A stretch of 17,507 nt of DNA from Candidatus Aquiluna sp. XM-24bin5 (GTDB lineage: Bacteria; Actinomycetota; Actinomycetia; Actinomycetales; Microbacteriaceae), in NCBI GenBank assembly GCA_003149555.1, contig QCWE01000008.1, positions 1 to 17,507 on the forward strand. Direction: 5' to 3'. Both the position numbers and the translations under genes were made by a program. Below, piece by piece: positions 1 to 8,416 of this stretch. A model generated the notes under the pieces. That model ran no database searches and had not been told where the DNA came from. It saw only the letters and a list, made by a program, of their open reading frames with translations. Numbering within the stretch: the stretch's first letter is position 1; each line of letters begins with the position of its first letter.

Positions 1-200
1 AAATCCTTGCAGGGAAAGAGTCCGCGTTCAGAATCCATCTCGCCGGTCGGCACCAGCCCTAAAATCGCCGAAAGCACCCAGTGTCGTGTAGTGTGCTGCT
101 CAGAAGGATATCTCAAGTAAGCTTCCGATATTGTCCATATTATTTTGGTTTATTGTGAAACTGGTAATGCGGGAAGGAGGCTATTTGGCAGAATGGAGGG
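1..200. other. Upstream region of the polysaccharide operon
   Basis: No complete gene is seen. Plus frame 1 is open from the window edge to a TAA at 118-120 and frame 3 to a TAA at 58-60, so the 3' end of an upstream gene could lie here, but neither short tail is recognisable. From about 120 to 165 the sequence turns AT-rich, as expected for a promoter or leader, yet I see no convincing -35/-10 pair. Two purine-rich Shine-Dalgarno-like stretches (171-180 and 195-200) precede the first glycosyltransferase. Whether this is the true operon start or an internal junction cannot be decided from the window. Confidence 0.4.
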
Positions 201-1340
201 ATGATGAAGACTTTTGCCTATCTAGGTTCATCGAAGGAGGGCGGAACATATCGTGTTTTTGAAGTCCTTCGTGACGGGCTAGCACCTCGTGGCTGGGAGG
301 GCCATTTCGTAAACGAGCATTGTCTGCCAAAAGCTGTTATTAAAAGTGATGAGCCGACGGTGCTTACAGCACTAAGCGATTATCTTAGCACCTTCGATGT
401 CGTAATAGGTAACGTGTTCGTTTCTGTCCGACTGATGAATGTCCTTCGGTTCTTACCCGATGAGACCCCGCGGATCATGATTGTACACAGCATAACGCGA
501 GCCACCTACCTGGCCGCGCGGGCGCTTAGGGATCACGTCCACCACACGGTCGCTGTGTCACCCCGCATCCAAGACGATCTGGTCAGGCATCACGGGTTTT
601 CTGGAACACGAACTAGCGTCGTCTTGAATGCTGTGCCTGATTGCTTGTTCCATCCCCCGGGCGCGCCGTCGCGAGTCAACAAAGTGGGTGTTCTGTCGCT
701 TGGCAGGATAGAAGATCGCGCAAAACGCGTCTTCCTAATTCCGCAGATGTTAAAGGGAATTGATCCAAGCCTCTATCACTTGACCATAGCGGGTGACGGG
801 CCAGATCGCGCAGAACTCCTTCGCCGTCTACGTGAGGCCGGTATTTCATTCGACGCGTTAGGTATTGTTGGGCGCGAAAACTTGTCCAGCACCTACAGAG
901 ACCATGAGGTGTTCCTTCTCCCCTCAAGATTTGAGGGGTTTGGAATTGCTGCAGCGGAATCTATGGCATCCGGCCTTGTGACTATCGCTGCGTCTATTCC
1001 AGGCGTGACATCGGAATTTATAGAGCACGGGAAGAGTGGTTTCCTCTTTGAGAAAGCTGATGTCAGAACGGCAGCGAAATATCTGAATTTATTACTCAAA
1101 GATCCAGAAAAGCGATTAGCAATGCGCCAAGCAGCACATGACAGGGCAGGCGAGCTATTCCACGAAGCAAGCACGATCAATGGATACCAGCTAATTCTTG
1201 AGAGTGTTCTTGTCGCGCCGCCGATCGCTCCAAAAAACCTACGTCGATGGCGGCCACCTATCGGTATGGGTCCTGGCCTGCGTGGTCTGCTTCCTGCTAA
1301 GATGCGCAGCCGGTTAGCAGACATGCTCATATACCGCTAG
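201..1340 (+). CDS. Glycosyltransferase, GT4-like (GT-B fold)
   Basis: Predicted cytoplasmic retaining glycosyltransferase that adds one sugar from a nucleotide donor to a lipid-linked polysaccharide repeat. It is 379 aa. The N-terminal half has a glycine-containing segment near residues 13-18 (EGGTYR). The C-terminal half has the GT-B donor domain: LSLGRIEDRAKR near 165-176, IAGDGPD near 197-203, and an EX7E motif with E245 and E253 (EGFGIAAAE). The start is ATG 201 or the adjacent in-frame ATG 204. GGAGGG at 195-200 abuts 201, so 204 is slightly better spaced. An in-frame TAA at 165-167 limits upstream extension. The gene looks more AT-rich than the next one, which hints at a separate origin. 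Donor and acceptor cannot be told from sequence. Confidence 0.87.
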   Translation: MMKTFAYLGSSKEGGTYRVFEVLRDGLAPRGWEGHFVNEHCLPKAVIKSDEPTVLTALSDYLSTFDVVIGNVFVSVRLMNVLRFLPDETPRIMIVHSITRATYLAARALRDHVHHTVAVSPRIQDDLVRHHGFSGTRTSVVLNAVPDCLFHPPGAPSRVNKVGVLSLGRIEDRAKRVFLIPQMLKGIDPSLYHLTIAGDGPDRAELLRRLREAGISFDALGIVGRENLSSTYRDHEVFLLPSRFEGFGIAAAESMASGLVTIAASIPGVTSEFIEHGKSGFLFEKADVRTAAKYLNLLLKDPEKRLAMRQAAHDRAGELFHEASTINGYQLILESVLVAPPIAPKNLRRWRPPIGMGPGLRGLLPAKMRSRLADMLIYR

Positions 1341-1352
1341 ATCTGCTACGAA

Positions 1353-2618
1353 ATGCTGTTGGCAAAGAATTTAATCCAGTCCATGCACGGAAAAACGGCT
1401 TTTGGAGCTGATCATTTGTCTGTCCTCGTGGTCCAGATGGGAGCACGCCGGAGCTATGAGTTAGCGCGTATGCTGCATGATCGTAGCGCTTTAGCCGCCC
1501 TCCATACATCTATCGCTTGGCAGGAAGACGAGGCACCGTCATGGCTCTTCCGAAGGCTTTCAGGGGTGACGGACGCCATCGTCAAGCGGCGCACCGTTCG
1601 TGGCATTCCACCGAATAAGGTCAGGGTCAGCTTTCTTCCAGAGTTGGTGGGCAAGATTCTTACGCTTACCGGAACAGGCAAGGAGGCGCGTTTCTGTGCT
1701 GAAGACTGGGTTCTCGGGTTGTCTGCGCGTTATTTGGGGCTTGCCGGTGCCTCTGTTGTGCTCAACACATCTGGCAATGGCGGCGCGTGCTTCCTAGGCT
1801 GGGCAAAGCGAAAGGGTGCGCGCATTGCGACTGACATCGTGATCACGCCGCTTGTCTACGACATTTTGGCCGAAGAGCACCGTCGCTGGCCGGGTTGGGA
1901 AACGCGGAAGAACCTCGATGCGGATGCAGACCGGTACCGCCGCCATATCGAGAAACTGGTGGCGCTCTCAGATCTGCTGCTCAGCCCGTCTGAGAGTGTG
2001 GATGACGGGCTCGCCTCAGTGAAAGGTTTCGACGCGACTCGACTTGCTCGCGTTTCCTATGGTTTTGGTGCCGGTGCGCTTCGCATCGGGAAACCGATTC
2101 CTCGGCGTGTGCTCTTTGCCGGGCAGGCAGGGTTGCGCAAGGGCTTGCCTTATCTGGCTGAGGCCGCGCGGTTATTGAAGCCGCTTGGTTACGAAATCCG
2201 CGTCGCGGGGGCGGCCCCGTTTGGGATACGAGAGAGATCTGAATGCGCCGCGTTGACATTTCTTGGTCATCTCGGACCGGACGAGATGGCCGCGGAGTTC
2301 CGCTCCGCAGACGTATTTTGCCTGCCTTCCCTCGCCGAGGGGATGGCGAGAGTGACTCTTGAGGCGCTCGCCTGCGGGATACCCTGTGTCGTCACTCGGT
2401 CGGCGGGGTCGCCTGTACGAGACGGGCATGACGGCATGATCGTGCCCGAGCGTGACGGACCTGCTATTGCCGAAGCGATCTGTTCTGTCGCCGAAGATCG
2501 CGCGTTCCGCGCGCGCATGTCTGAGGCCGCGCTTGACACTGCTGGGGGCCAGACTCTGGACGTTGTGGGCGATCGGCTTTATGAGGCTCTTGAAGACCTG
2601 AAGCGCAAAGATGGATGA
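1353..2618 (+). CDS. Glycosyltransferase, GT4-like (GT-B fold)
   Basis: Second predicted retaining glycosyltransferase of the cluster, 421 aa. The N-terminus has a hydrophobic strand and the segment VVQMGARRSYELARML near residues 26-41, a pattern I associate with polysaccharide GTs of Roseobacter-like bacteria (from memory). The donor domain begins with VLFAGQAGLRKGLPYL near 250-265, and an EX7E motif follows at E329 and E337 (EGMARVTLE). The start at ATG 1353 lies 12 nt after the previous stop and has no clear Shine-Dalgarno sequence; a later in-frame ATG at 1383 would keep the conserved core. The 3' end overlaps the polymerase gene by 8 nt, suggesting translational coupling. Sugar specificity is unknown. 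Confidence 0.86.
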   Translation: MLLAKNLIQSMHGKTAFGADHLSVLVVQMGARRSYELARMLHDRSALAALHTSIAWQEDEAPSWLFRRLSGVTDAIVKRRTVRGIPPNKVRVSFLPELVGKILTLTGTGKEARFCAEDWVLGLSARYLGLAGASVVLNTSGNGGACFLGWAKRKGARIATDIVITPLVYDILAEEHRRWPGWETRKNLDADADRYRRHIEKLVALSDLLLSPSESVDDGLASVKGFDATRLARVSYGFGAGALRIGKPIPRRVLFAGQAGLRKGLPYLAEAARLLKPLGYEIRVAGAAPFGIRERSECAALTFLGHLGPDEMAAEFRSADVFCLPSLAEGMARVTLEALACGIPCVVTRSAGSPVRDGHDGMIVPERDGPAIAEAICSVAEDRAFRARMSEAALDTAGGQTLDVVGDRLYEALEDLKRKDG

Positions 2619-3927
2619 TTTGGCGTTTCTTTTGCTTGTGCTCAATACCGCTAGCGCGATGTGTATCGCATTTCGTGAGTTTCTACGCCGAGGCGGCTAT
2701 CTCACACTTCCATTTCTGACATCGCTTCTTTTCCTGTCATGGTACTTACCGCAGGCTTGGACGCTTCTAGACTATCCGACTATCGCCCCAGAAAGTTTGG
2801 TTCGATTGCTGTTCATGTCGATGCTATGTTTCTGGGCGATGGTCCTCGGCTGGCATCGGGGGCTGGGTCGTTGGTGCCAGCCTGTGGCGCTGAATTTGCC
2901 AGTGCGCCGGTTGCTTCTGCCTGTATATACGATAACTCTCTTTGCCATGGTGATGCGTGCATTGATCGAGATGCAGCCACCAGAAGTCAGAGCCATGGGG
3001 CAATGGACGGGAATCATCACGATCATCGCCTTCTTTTCCTCGGTGAGCGTGGTCTCTATGGCGCTTTCCACCGCCATGATCCTGAAGAAGCGAAATCTGG
3101 CAACCTTAGTCCTTTTCTCGCTCAACCTACTCACTTATCTGCCGCTGATTTTTATATACTTCCGCCGCGCAGACACATTCGAATTTGGGCTTGCCGTTCT
3201 GCTTGGGCTTTTTTTTGTGCAAGGCCGCACCATCCCCCGAGTAGCCTTAATCGCGCTCACGATTGTAGGCTTCTTTTTCGTAAATGCAGTGGGTGAGTTG
3301 CGCACGCTTGGTGGTGGATATCGGATTGGTGACACCGGCGTCATTGAGGCGAGGCTGCCCACGCTGAGCGAAATTGCTAAGATCGACTGGCTTGCCGCAG
3401 TCGATCTTAGCGATAGTGTTCACCGTTCGGAAACCATGAATGCGGTCGTCAGTATGGAGGCGGTAGCGCAATATGGGCCGTTCACCCTTGGGGCGCAGTT
3501 CTGGAACCGCATGGTATTTGCCTACATCCCTGGCCAGTTATTGGGCCATGATTTCAAGCGGTCTCTAATGGTAAGTGACGACGCTCTCGAGGTCGCACGC
3601 GAGAACTTCTTCTTTGAGGCACACACCGGCACAACTTCGACAGGTTTTCTCCACCCGTATCAGGATTTCTGGTTTCTTGGATGCGCTGTTTGGTGGTTTG
3701 CAGGCTATGTAATGGGCCGTGTTATGCGTCACGCTTTGCGGGGAAGTATACTTGCATATGCTCTTTATGCCGCAACAATTTCGAACGCGGTCCATATGAC
3801 GACGCACTTTGGTTATTACCTTTTCACCCAATCTGTGTTGATAGTCATCGCGATCCTGTTTGTCAGGCTTTGGCTTCGGCGAACAAAGCAGCGCGGTAGG
3901 TATGAAACCAAAGGCATCTACGCGTGA
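2611..3927 (+). CDS. Wzy-like O-antigen/exopolysaccharide polymerase (integral membrane)
   Basis: Predicted inner-membrane polymerase that joins lipid-linked repeat units on the periplasmic side in a Wzx/Wzy pathway. The 438-aa protein is strongly hydrophobic with roughly ten or eleven membrane segments (about 4-22, 30-50, 63-83, 98-116, 132-156, 163-182, 190-228 as two, then 352-372 and two more to 424). Between about residues 229 and 350 lies one large polar loop, the usual architecture of Wzy and O-antigen ligase families. Wzy proteins diverge greatly, so the call rests on topology, length and place among glycosyltransferases. An O-antigen ligase or an uncharacterised membrane protein is possible. 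The start overlaps the preceding gene by 8 nt and the end overlaps the next GTG start by 4 nt. Confidence 0.75.
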   Translation: MDDLAFLLLVLNTASAMCIAFREFLRRGGYLTLPFLTSLLFLSWYLPQAWTLLDYPTIAPESLVRLLFMSMLCFWAMVLGWHRGLGRWCQPVALNLPVRRLLLPVYTITLFAMVMRALIEMQPPEVRAMGQWTGIITIIAFFSSVSVVSMALSTAMILKKRNLATLVLFSLNLLTYLPLIFIYFRRADTFEFGLAVLLGLFFVQGRTIPRVALIALTIVGFFFVNAVGELRTLGGGYRIGDTGVIEARLPTLSEIAKIDWLAAVDLSDSVHRSETMNAVVSMEAVAQYGPFTLGAQFWNRMVFAYIPGQLLGHDFKRSLMVSDDALEVARENFFFEAHTGTTSTGFLHPYQDFWFLGCAVWWFAGYVMGRVMRHALRGSILAYALYAATISNAVHMTTHFGYYLFTQSVLIVIAILFVRLWLRRTKQRGRYETKGIYA

Positions 3928-5138
3928 CACTTGCCCTCTTCACCGCCCAGATCGGCCACTACCACGACGCTCGTTATAGTGCGGTCGCGGCTGCGGGCGC
4001 CGAGTTCACCGTGATAGTCACGCAGAATGAAGCGGACTTCTCCGAATTCATGGCGTCTGGGACAGGCAGCTACCCTGTGCAGCATCTGTTCGAAGGGCGC
4101 GCCGCCTATCGGAAGGCTTGCGCAACAGGGCGGGTCTGGTCGTCTGTTCATACCAGTCTCTCGATGCTTGACCCCTCGGTTGTGATTGTCGCCGGCTGGG
4201 CTACTCCGGAAAGTTTTGCTGCCATCGCTTGGGCGCGCCGAAATTGTCGGCGCCTCGTCATGCTGTCGGAGAGCCAGGTCAATGACGCCGCGCGTTCAGC
4301 TTGGCGCGAGCGGGTTAAGGCGCGGGTCGTCGGCCTTTGCGATGCGGCTGTGGTAGGCGGCCCATCCCATCTCGATTATATCGTACGGCTGGGAATGCCG
4401 CACAAGCGGGTCTTCATGGGATATGACGCTGTTGATAACGCGTATTTCGCGTCTGGGGCTGAAGCGGCGCGAAAGAACAAAATGGCGGTTCGCTCAACTT
4501 TAAGGATGCCGGCCCACTATCTACTCGCCTCGGCCCGCTTCATTCCTAAGAAGAACCTGCCCCGCCTTGTTATGGCTTATGCCAAGGCGCTGAAAGGCCG
4601 GGCTGAGGCGCCCGATCTCGTCATTCTTGGGGATGGGCCCGAACTAGGCTTGGTCGAGGCGGCGATTGCGACGGAGGGGTTGACAGGACGCGTTCATCTG
4701 CCTGGGTTTCGCAGTTATGGTGAACTCCCAGCGCTTTATGGTCTGTCGGACGGCTTCGTGCATGTGTCGACCTCCGAACAATGGGGCCTAGTGATCAACG
4801 AGGCTGCCGCGTCGGGAGTGCCCGTGGTGGCGTCTACGGCTTGTGGTGCGACGGGCCCCCTTGTGGAGGACGGCGTCACCGGTTTCGTCGCGGATGGAGA
4901 AAGCGAGGAGTCGATCAAGAATGCTTTGGTGCGGCTGATTGAGCTGGAGCGGTCCCGCCGTGCTGAAATGGGGCGCGCCGCACGGGAGCGGGTGGCCGGC
5001 TGGGGTACGGACCGATTTTCCGAAGGGCTTCTGGCTGCCTGCCGAATTGCAGAGAACAGCCGGCCTCGCGGCCTCGCGCCATGGGATGCTATGCTGCTTT
5101 GGAAGCTGTCGAAACGATCAATCGACGTTGTGCAGTGA
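3924..5138 (+). CDS. Glycosyltransferase, GT4-like (GT-B fold)
   Basis: Third GT-B glycosyltransferase, 404 aa. It starts at GTG 3924, whose bases overlap the polymerase stop (GTGA), a typical coupled junction. The N-terminal domain opens with a strand and a GHYHDARY segment near residues 11-18. The donor domain includes ASARFIPKKNLPRL near 202-215, ILGDGPE near 235-241 and the EX7E motif E285/E293 (EQWGLVINE), followed by a glycine-rich turn and GVTGF, typical of Glycos_transf_1. Its TGA stop at 5136-5138 shares one base with the ATG of the next glycosyltransferase. Probably acts in the cytoplasm on the growing lipid-linked repeat unit; donor unknown. Confidence 0.87.
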   Translation: MTLALFTAQIGHYHDARYSAVAAAGAEFTVIVTQNEADFSEFMASGTGSYPVQHLFEGRAAYRKACATGRVWSSVHTSLSMLDPSVVIVAGWATPESFAAIAWARRNCRRLVMLSESQVNDAARSAWRERVKARVVGLCDAAVVGGPSHLDYIVRLGMPHKRVFMGYDAVDNAYFASGAEAARKNKMAVRSTLRMPAHYLLASARFIPKKNLPRLVMAYAKALKGRAEAPDLVILGDGPELGLVEAAIATEGLTGRVHLPGFRSYGELPALYGLSDGFVHVSTSEQWGLVINEAAASGVPVVASTACGATGPLVEDGVTGFVADGESEESIKNALVRLIELERSRRAEMGRAARERVAGWGTDRFSEGLLAACRIAENSRPRGLAPWDAMLLWKLSKRSIDVVQ

Positions 5139-6313
5139 TGCCCGGCGCCATTTCCATAGCTGTCGTAACGGCGTCTCTCTCAGATCGGGCGGGGGGTCTT
5201 GCCGCCACTGTTCCCGCAATGGTAAATGCTGTCACAAAGTTTGGCATCAAGGCACAAGTATTCGGACTGCGCGACGCGGAGTTCGATCTGGAGAAATTAC
5301 CCCTCGACCATGCTATAGTTCACGCTTTTCCAGCATGGTCCCTTCCCGGTATGCGCATCGCACCGACCTTGGACCGGGCGCTTGCCAGAGTCGAGGGGGA
5401 CGTGCTGCATCTGCAGGGACTCTGGCTATACTCGTCTATAGCCGCAATGCGCTGGCGCGCCCGCACTGGCCGCCCCGTGATAATTTCCCCGCATGGCATG
5501 CTGGATGGTTGGGCGCTGCGCAATTCGGCGTGGAAGAAGCGGTTGGCGCTCGCGCTGTTTGAGAGGCGGAACCTGTCTGGTGCTGCCTGTATTCACGCGC
5601 TAGCAGATGCTGAATTGGCAGCAATCCGTGCGCTGGGGCTGAATGTTCCGGTTGCCGTCATACCGAATGGGGTGGACCTGCCCCCTGCGAATGTTCAATA
5701 TTCACGGCCGTTTTTTTTTGACGGCGACGCGCGACGGATACTGTTGTTCCTAGGCCGGGTTCACCCCAAAAAGGGCCTTGCTGAGACGTTTAAAGCTTGG
5801 GCACAGGTGCTTCAAGATGCGCCGGCAGTCAAGCGCAACTGGGTGTTTGTGGTCGCCGGTTGGGATGATGGAGGGCATTTGGAAGAGCTTCAACGTCTCG
5901 CCAACGAGCTCGGATTGGAAGACTCTGTGCGCTTCATGGGACCCGTGTTCGGTGAACACAAAGCCAACCTCCTTCACGCAGCATCTGCCTTTATCCTTGC
6001 CTCGCATTCCGAGGGACTGCCGATGGCCGTACTCGAGGCATGGTCACATGCGTGCCCCGTTTTCATGACGTCTGCCTGCAACCTTCCAGAGGGATTTACG
6101 GCTGGCGCTGCGATCAAGATAACGACGGAGCCGGAGGCGATGGCACCGATCCTTTCAAAATACCTTGTCGATCCAAATCTGGGTCGCTTTGGCCGCGCTG
6201 GGTGCAAACTTGTCACGGAACAGTTCTCATGGAAGCGAGTCGGCCGCGATCTGGCGGACGTGTATTCATGGTTGGCCGGGCGCGGTTTGAAGCCCGAATG
6301 TGTGCATACCTGA
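5138..6313 (+). CDS. Glycosyltransferase, GT4-like (GT-B fold)
   Basis: Fourth GT-B glycosyltransferase, 391 aa from ATG 5138. The frame is open upstream to 5081, but ATG 5138 is preferred because it overlaps the previous stop by one base (TGATG) and the protein then begins MPGAISIAVVTASLSDRAGG, a normal GT-B first strand with a glycine loop. HLQGLW and SPHGMLDGWAL near residues 90-130 resemble the acceptor-domain motifs of many EPS GT4 enzymes. The donor domain has LFLGRVHPKKGL near 204-215, VVAGWDDGGH near 242-251 and EX7E at E292/E300 (EGLPMAVLE). It ends in a one-base overlap with the acetyltransferase start. Confidence 0.88.
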   Translation: MPGAISIAVVTASLSDRAGGLAATVPAMVNAVTKFGIKAQVFGLRDAEFDLEKLPLDHAIVHAFPAWSLPGMRIAPTLDRALARVEGDVLHLQGLWLYSSIAAMRWRARTGRPVIISPHGMLDGWALRNSAWKKRLALALFERRNLSGAACIHALADAELAAIRALGLNVPVAVIPNGVDLPPANVQYSRPFFFDGDARRILLFLGRVHPKKGLAETFKAWAQVLQDAPAVKRNWVFVVAGWDDGGHLEELQRLANELGLEDSVRFMGPVFGEHKANLLHAASAFILASHSEGLPMAVLEAWSHACPVFMTSACNLPEGFTAGAAIKITTEPEAMAPILSKYLVDPNLGRFGRAGCKLVTEQFSWKRVGRDLADVYSWLAGRGLKPECVHT

Positions 6314-6861
6314 TGAACAAAGAAGTCGACATTAGCGCGAACCGGCGTGCGCGGAAATGGAGCCGTCGTGAACAAATCGGGCGCGTCCTCTGGACCTTCG
6401 CTTGGCCGTTCTTCCGTTTTAGCCCACGTCCATTGTGGGGATGGCGGCGTCTGCTTCTCAGGTTGTTCGGCGCCCAAGTGGGCAGGCAGGTCCATGTCTA
6501 TCCGTCAGTTCGCATTATCATTCCTTGGAACTTATCCATAGAGAACAGTTGTGCAGTCGGAGACCATGCTATTCTTTACGCGCTGGGACCCATCCGCATT
6601 GGTGCGCGTGCGACGATTTCGCAGGGTGCACATCTCTGCGCAGGAACCCACGATATAAAGGACCCTTTCAGACCCCTTCTTAAGCCACCGATCTTGATCG
6701 GTGAAGATGCGTGGATTTGTGCTGACGCCTTCATCGGTCCAGGTGTTGTGGTTGGCGCAGGCGCAATTGTTGGCGCAAGAGCGGTAGCCATGAAGAATGT
6801 ACCGGCTGGTGTCATCATGGTGGGCAACCCTGCGCGTCAAATCAGGAGTATCGAGCGATGA
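6313..6861 (+). CDS. WcaF-like O-acetyltransferase (left-handed beta-helix)
   Basis: Predicted acetyl-CoA-dependent O-acetyltransferase of the hexapeptide-repeat superfamily, resembling colanic acid WcaF, likely adding acetyl groups to a sugar of the repeat unit. It is 182 aa from ATG 6313. The frame is open upstream to 6040, but that part only overlaps the preceding GT; ATG 6313 shares one base with that GT's stop. After a basic, tryptophan-rich N-terminus (about 10-50), hexapeptide-like turns occur in VGDHAI, IGARATI, IGEDAWI, IGPGVVV and VGAGAIVGA, followed by the usual VGNPARQIR end. The CAGTHD segment near residue 115 probably carries the catalytic histidine. It overlaps the methyltransferase start by 4 nt (ATGA). 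Confidence 0.87.
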   Translation: MNKEVDISANRRARKWSRREQIGRVLWTFAWPFFRFSPRPLWGWRRLLLRLFGAQVGRQVHVYPSVRIIIPWNLSIENSCAVGDHAILYALGPIRIGARATISQGAHLCAGTHDIKDPFRPLLKPPILIGEDAWICADAFIGPGVVVGAGAIVGARAVAMKNVPAGVIMVGNPARQIRSIER

Positions 6862-7505
6862 AGGAACAGTCTGCTATTTCAGGTTATCGATACGCTGACG
6901 CAGGACACAGCTGTGCGCATGCATACCTCTTGTCGCCCCTTCAATCGGAGGTTTCCCGCATCAAGTTGGAACTTGGTTCCTCCGAGGCACGTCTTTTCGA
7001 CCTCGGATGTGGCAATGGAAGTTTAGGAGGGGAGCTGGCCAACATGGGATGGGATGTTGTCGGTATTGACCCATCTTCTGAAGGCATCGCTACTGCGAAG
7101 GCGGCATATCCTGAGTTGCGTTTCGAACTCGGGTCTGCCTATGACGATCTTGTTGCCATCTACGGGCGCTTTCCGCTCGTCATCAGTCTCGAAGTGGTCG
7201 AACATGTCTACGCACCGCGTGACTATGCAAGAACGCTGTTCGACTTGGTTGAGCCGGGCGGGACGGCAATCGTCTCCACACCCTACCACAGTTACATAAA
7301 AAATCTTGCGCTTGCCCTGACTGGTAAGATGGACCGGCACTTCACTGCGCTATGGGATCACGGTCACATTAAGTTTTGGTCGATAGCAACCTTGACCCAG
7401 TTGCTGAGGGAAGCTGGTTTCGAGGATATTCGTTTCCATCGTGTAGGCAGAGTACCTCAGCTCGCAAAATCTATGATCGCGATTGCAAAAAAACCGCTCA
7501 CATGA
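6858..7505 (+). CDS. Class I SAM-dependent methyltransferase
   Basis: Predicted S-adenosylmethionine-dependent methyltransferase of 215 aa. Motif I is D48-L-G-C-G-N-G54, followed about 20 residues later by VVGIDPS, the acidic strand that binds the SAM ribose. The post-motif segment LVISLEVVEHVYAPRDY near 111-127 matches the UbiG/methyltransf_11 type. The C-terminal part (HIKFWSIATLTQLLREAGF) is typical of enzymes modifying sugars or lipids in polysaccharide clusters. ATG 6858 overlaps the acetyltransferase stop (ATGA). Its place suggests methylation of a sugar or of the chain end, but the acceptor cannot be inferred from the sequence. Confidence 0.88.
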   Translation: MKEQSAISGYRYADAGHSCAHAYLLSPLQSEVSRIKLELGSSEARLFDLGCGNGSLGGELANMGWDVVGIDPSSEGIATAKAAYPELRFELGSAYDDLVAIYGRFPLVISLEVVEHVYAPRDYARTLFDLVEPGGTAIVSTPYHSYIKNLALALTGKMDRHFTALWDHGHIKFWSIATLTQLLREAGFEDIRFHRVGRVPQLAKSMIAIAKKPLT

Positions 7506-7544
7506 TGGCGACCCTGCTTGTTTTGGGTTCGCTGATTAGACCGA

Positions 7545-8393
7545 ATGCCCAATAATTTAGTTTCTCAACGTCTGCCGGTCACAGTTGTGGTTCCCGCGAA
7601 AAACGAAGCGACAAACATTGCTATTTGCCTTGAGCGCCTCTCACGCTTTGCTGAAGTCGTCGTCATCGATAGCGGATCGACAGATTGCACCAAACAAATC
7701 GCAGAAGGCTTCGGTGCACGGGTCATCAACTTTACTTGGAACGGCAAATATCCCAAAAAACGCAACTGGTTTCTCCTCAATGAGCCACTATCCCAACCAT
7801 GGGTTTTGTTCCTAGACGCGGACGAATTTGTGGATGACGCGTTCTGCGACGCGGTTGACGCGGCTATTTCAAAGGATGACTGCGACGGGTATTGGCTAAC
7901 CTACACGAACTACTTCCTTGGCAAGCCGCTCCGTTACGGCCTCGTTCAGCGCAAACTCGCGCTCTTTCGTGTCGGCAAAGGGCTCTATGAAAGAATTGAA
8001 GAGGATGGGTGGAGCCGCCTCGATATGGAAATTCATGAGCATCCCATCGTTGATGGCGCTGTGGGTGAAATCACCATCCCTATAGACCATCGAGATTATA
8101 AAGACCTTGCCCGCTTCCTTGAAAAGCACATTGATTATGCGCGATGGGAAGCGCAACGCTATGCCAAGCTTCAAGAAAATCCTGCGGCCTGGCAGCACTT
8201 TACGAAGCGGCAGCGGTTTAAATACCGACACTTAGCCAAGTGGTGGTATCCGTGGTTTTATTTCTTATTCACGTATCTCGTAAAACGTGGCTTCCTTGAT
8301 GGCTCGGCCGGATTTCATTACGCGTTTTACAAAGCGTGGTATTTCCAAACCATAAGACTGCTCATTCGAGAGCAGTCTTCACCACATCAGTAA
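7545..8393 (+). CDS. Glycosyltransferase family 2 (WaaE/KdtX-like)
   Basis: Predicted inverting GT-A glycosyltransferase of 282 aa, the only family 2 enzyme here. It begins with the classic [12 protein letters not shown] strand (about 14-25), then [11 protein letters not shown] (about 38-48) and the metal-binding DXD motif D91-A-D93 (FLDADEF). KKRNW near residues 71-75 and the later EIHEHP segment fit the WaaE/KdtX-like group known from LPS core and capsule synthesis. The C-terminus has an aromatic-rich helix ([16 protein letters not shown]), probably membrane associated. The start is ATG 7545, 39 nt after the methyltransferase, without a strong ribosome binding site. The last codons contain a perfect 10-bp hairpin (listed separately). 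Confidence 0.9.
   Translation: MPNNLVSQRLPVTVVVPAKNEATNIAICLERLSRFAEVVVIDSGSTDCTKQIAEGFGARVINFTWNGKYPKKRNWFLLNEPLSQPWVLFLDADEFVDDAFCDAVDAAISKDDCDGYWLTYTNYFLGKPLRYGLVQRKLALFRVGKGLYERIEEDGWSRLDMEIHEHPIVDGAVGEITIPIDHRDYKDLARFLEKHIDYARWEAQRYAKLQENPAAWQHFTKRQRFKYRHLAKWWYPWFYFLFTYLVKRGFLDGSAGFHYAFYKAWYFQTIRLLIREQSSPHQ
8354..8379 (+). promoter_or_regulatory. Perfect 10-bp hairpin at the GT2/decarboxylase junction
   Basis: Arms AAGACTGCTC (8354-8363) and GAGCAGTCTT (8370-8379) are perfectly complementary around a 6-nt loop. The hairpin lies in the last codons of the family 2 glycosyltransferase, 38 nt before the GTG of the UDP-glucuronate decarboxylase. No U-tract follows, so it is not a standard intrinsic terminator. 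It could protect the 3' end of the upstream mRNA, act as a processing site or attenuator, or form by chance. The structure is visible; the function is inferred. Confidence 0.5.
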
Positions 8394-8416
8394 TCCAAGA
8401 ACAATCGGAGCATTCA

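Noticed and set aside
3459..3468. GGCGGTAGCG, matching the core of the enterobacterial ops/JUMPStart element used by RfaH
   Set aside because: It lies inside the Wzy-like coding sequence, far from the operon leader, and the ops code is known from enterobacteria rather than this group; one 8-10 nt match in 17 kb is easily chance.
5081..5137. Upstream extension of the fourth GT4 glycosyltransferase
   Set aside because: It would overlap the preceding gene by 58 nt and add residues that do not fit a GT-B N-terminus; ATG 5138 overlaps the previous stop by one base and fits the family.
6040..6312. Upstream extension of the acetyltransferase frame
   Set aside because: It lies entirely inside the preceding glycosyltransferase in another frame and has no acetyltransferase-like residues; ATG 6313 is at a coupled junction.
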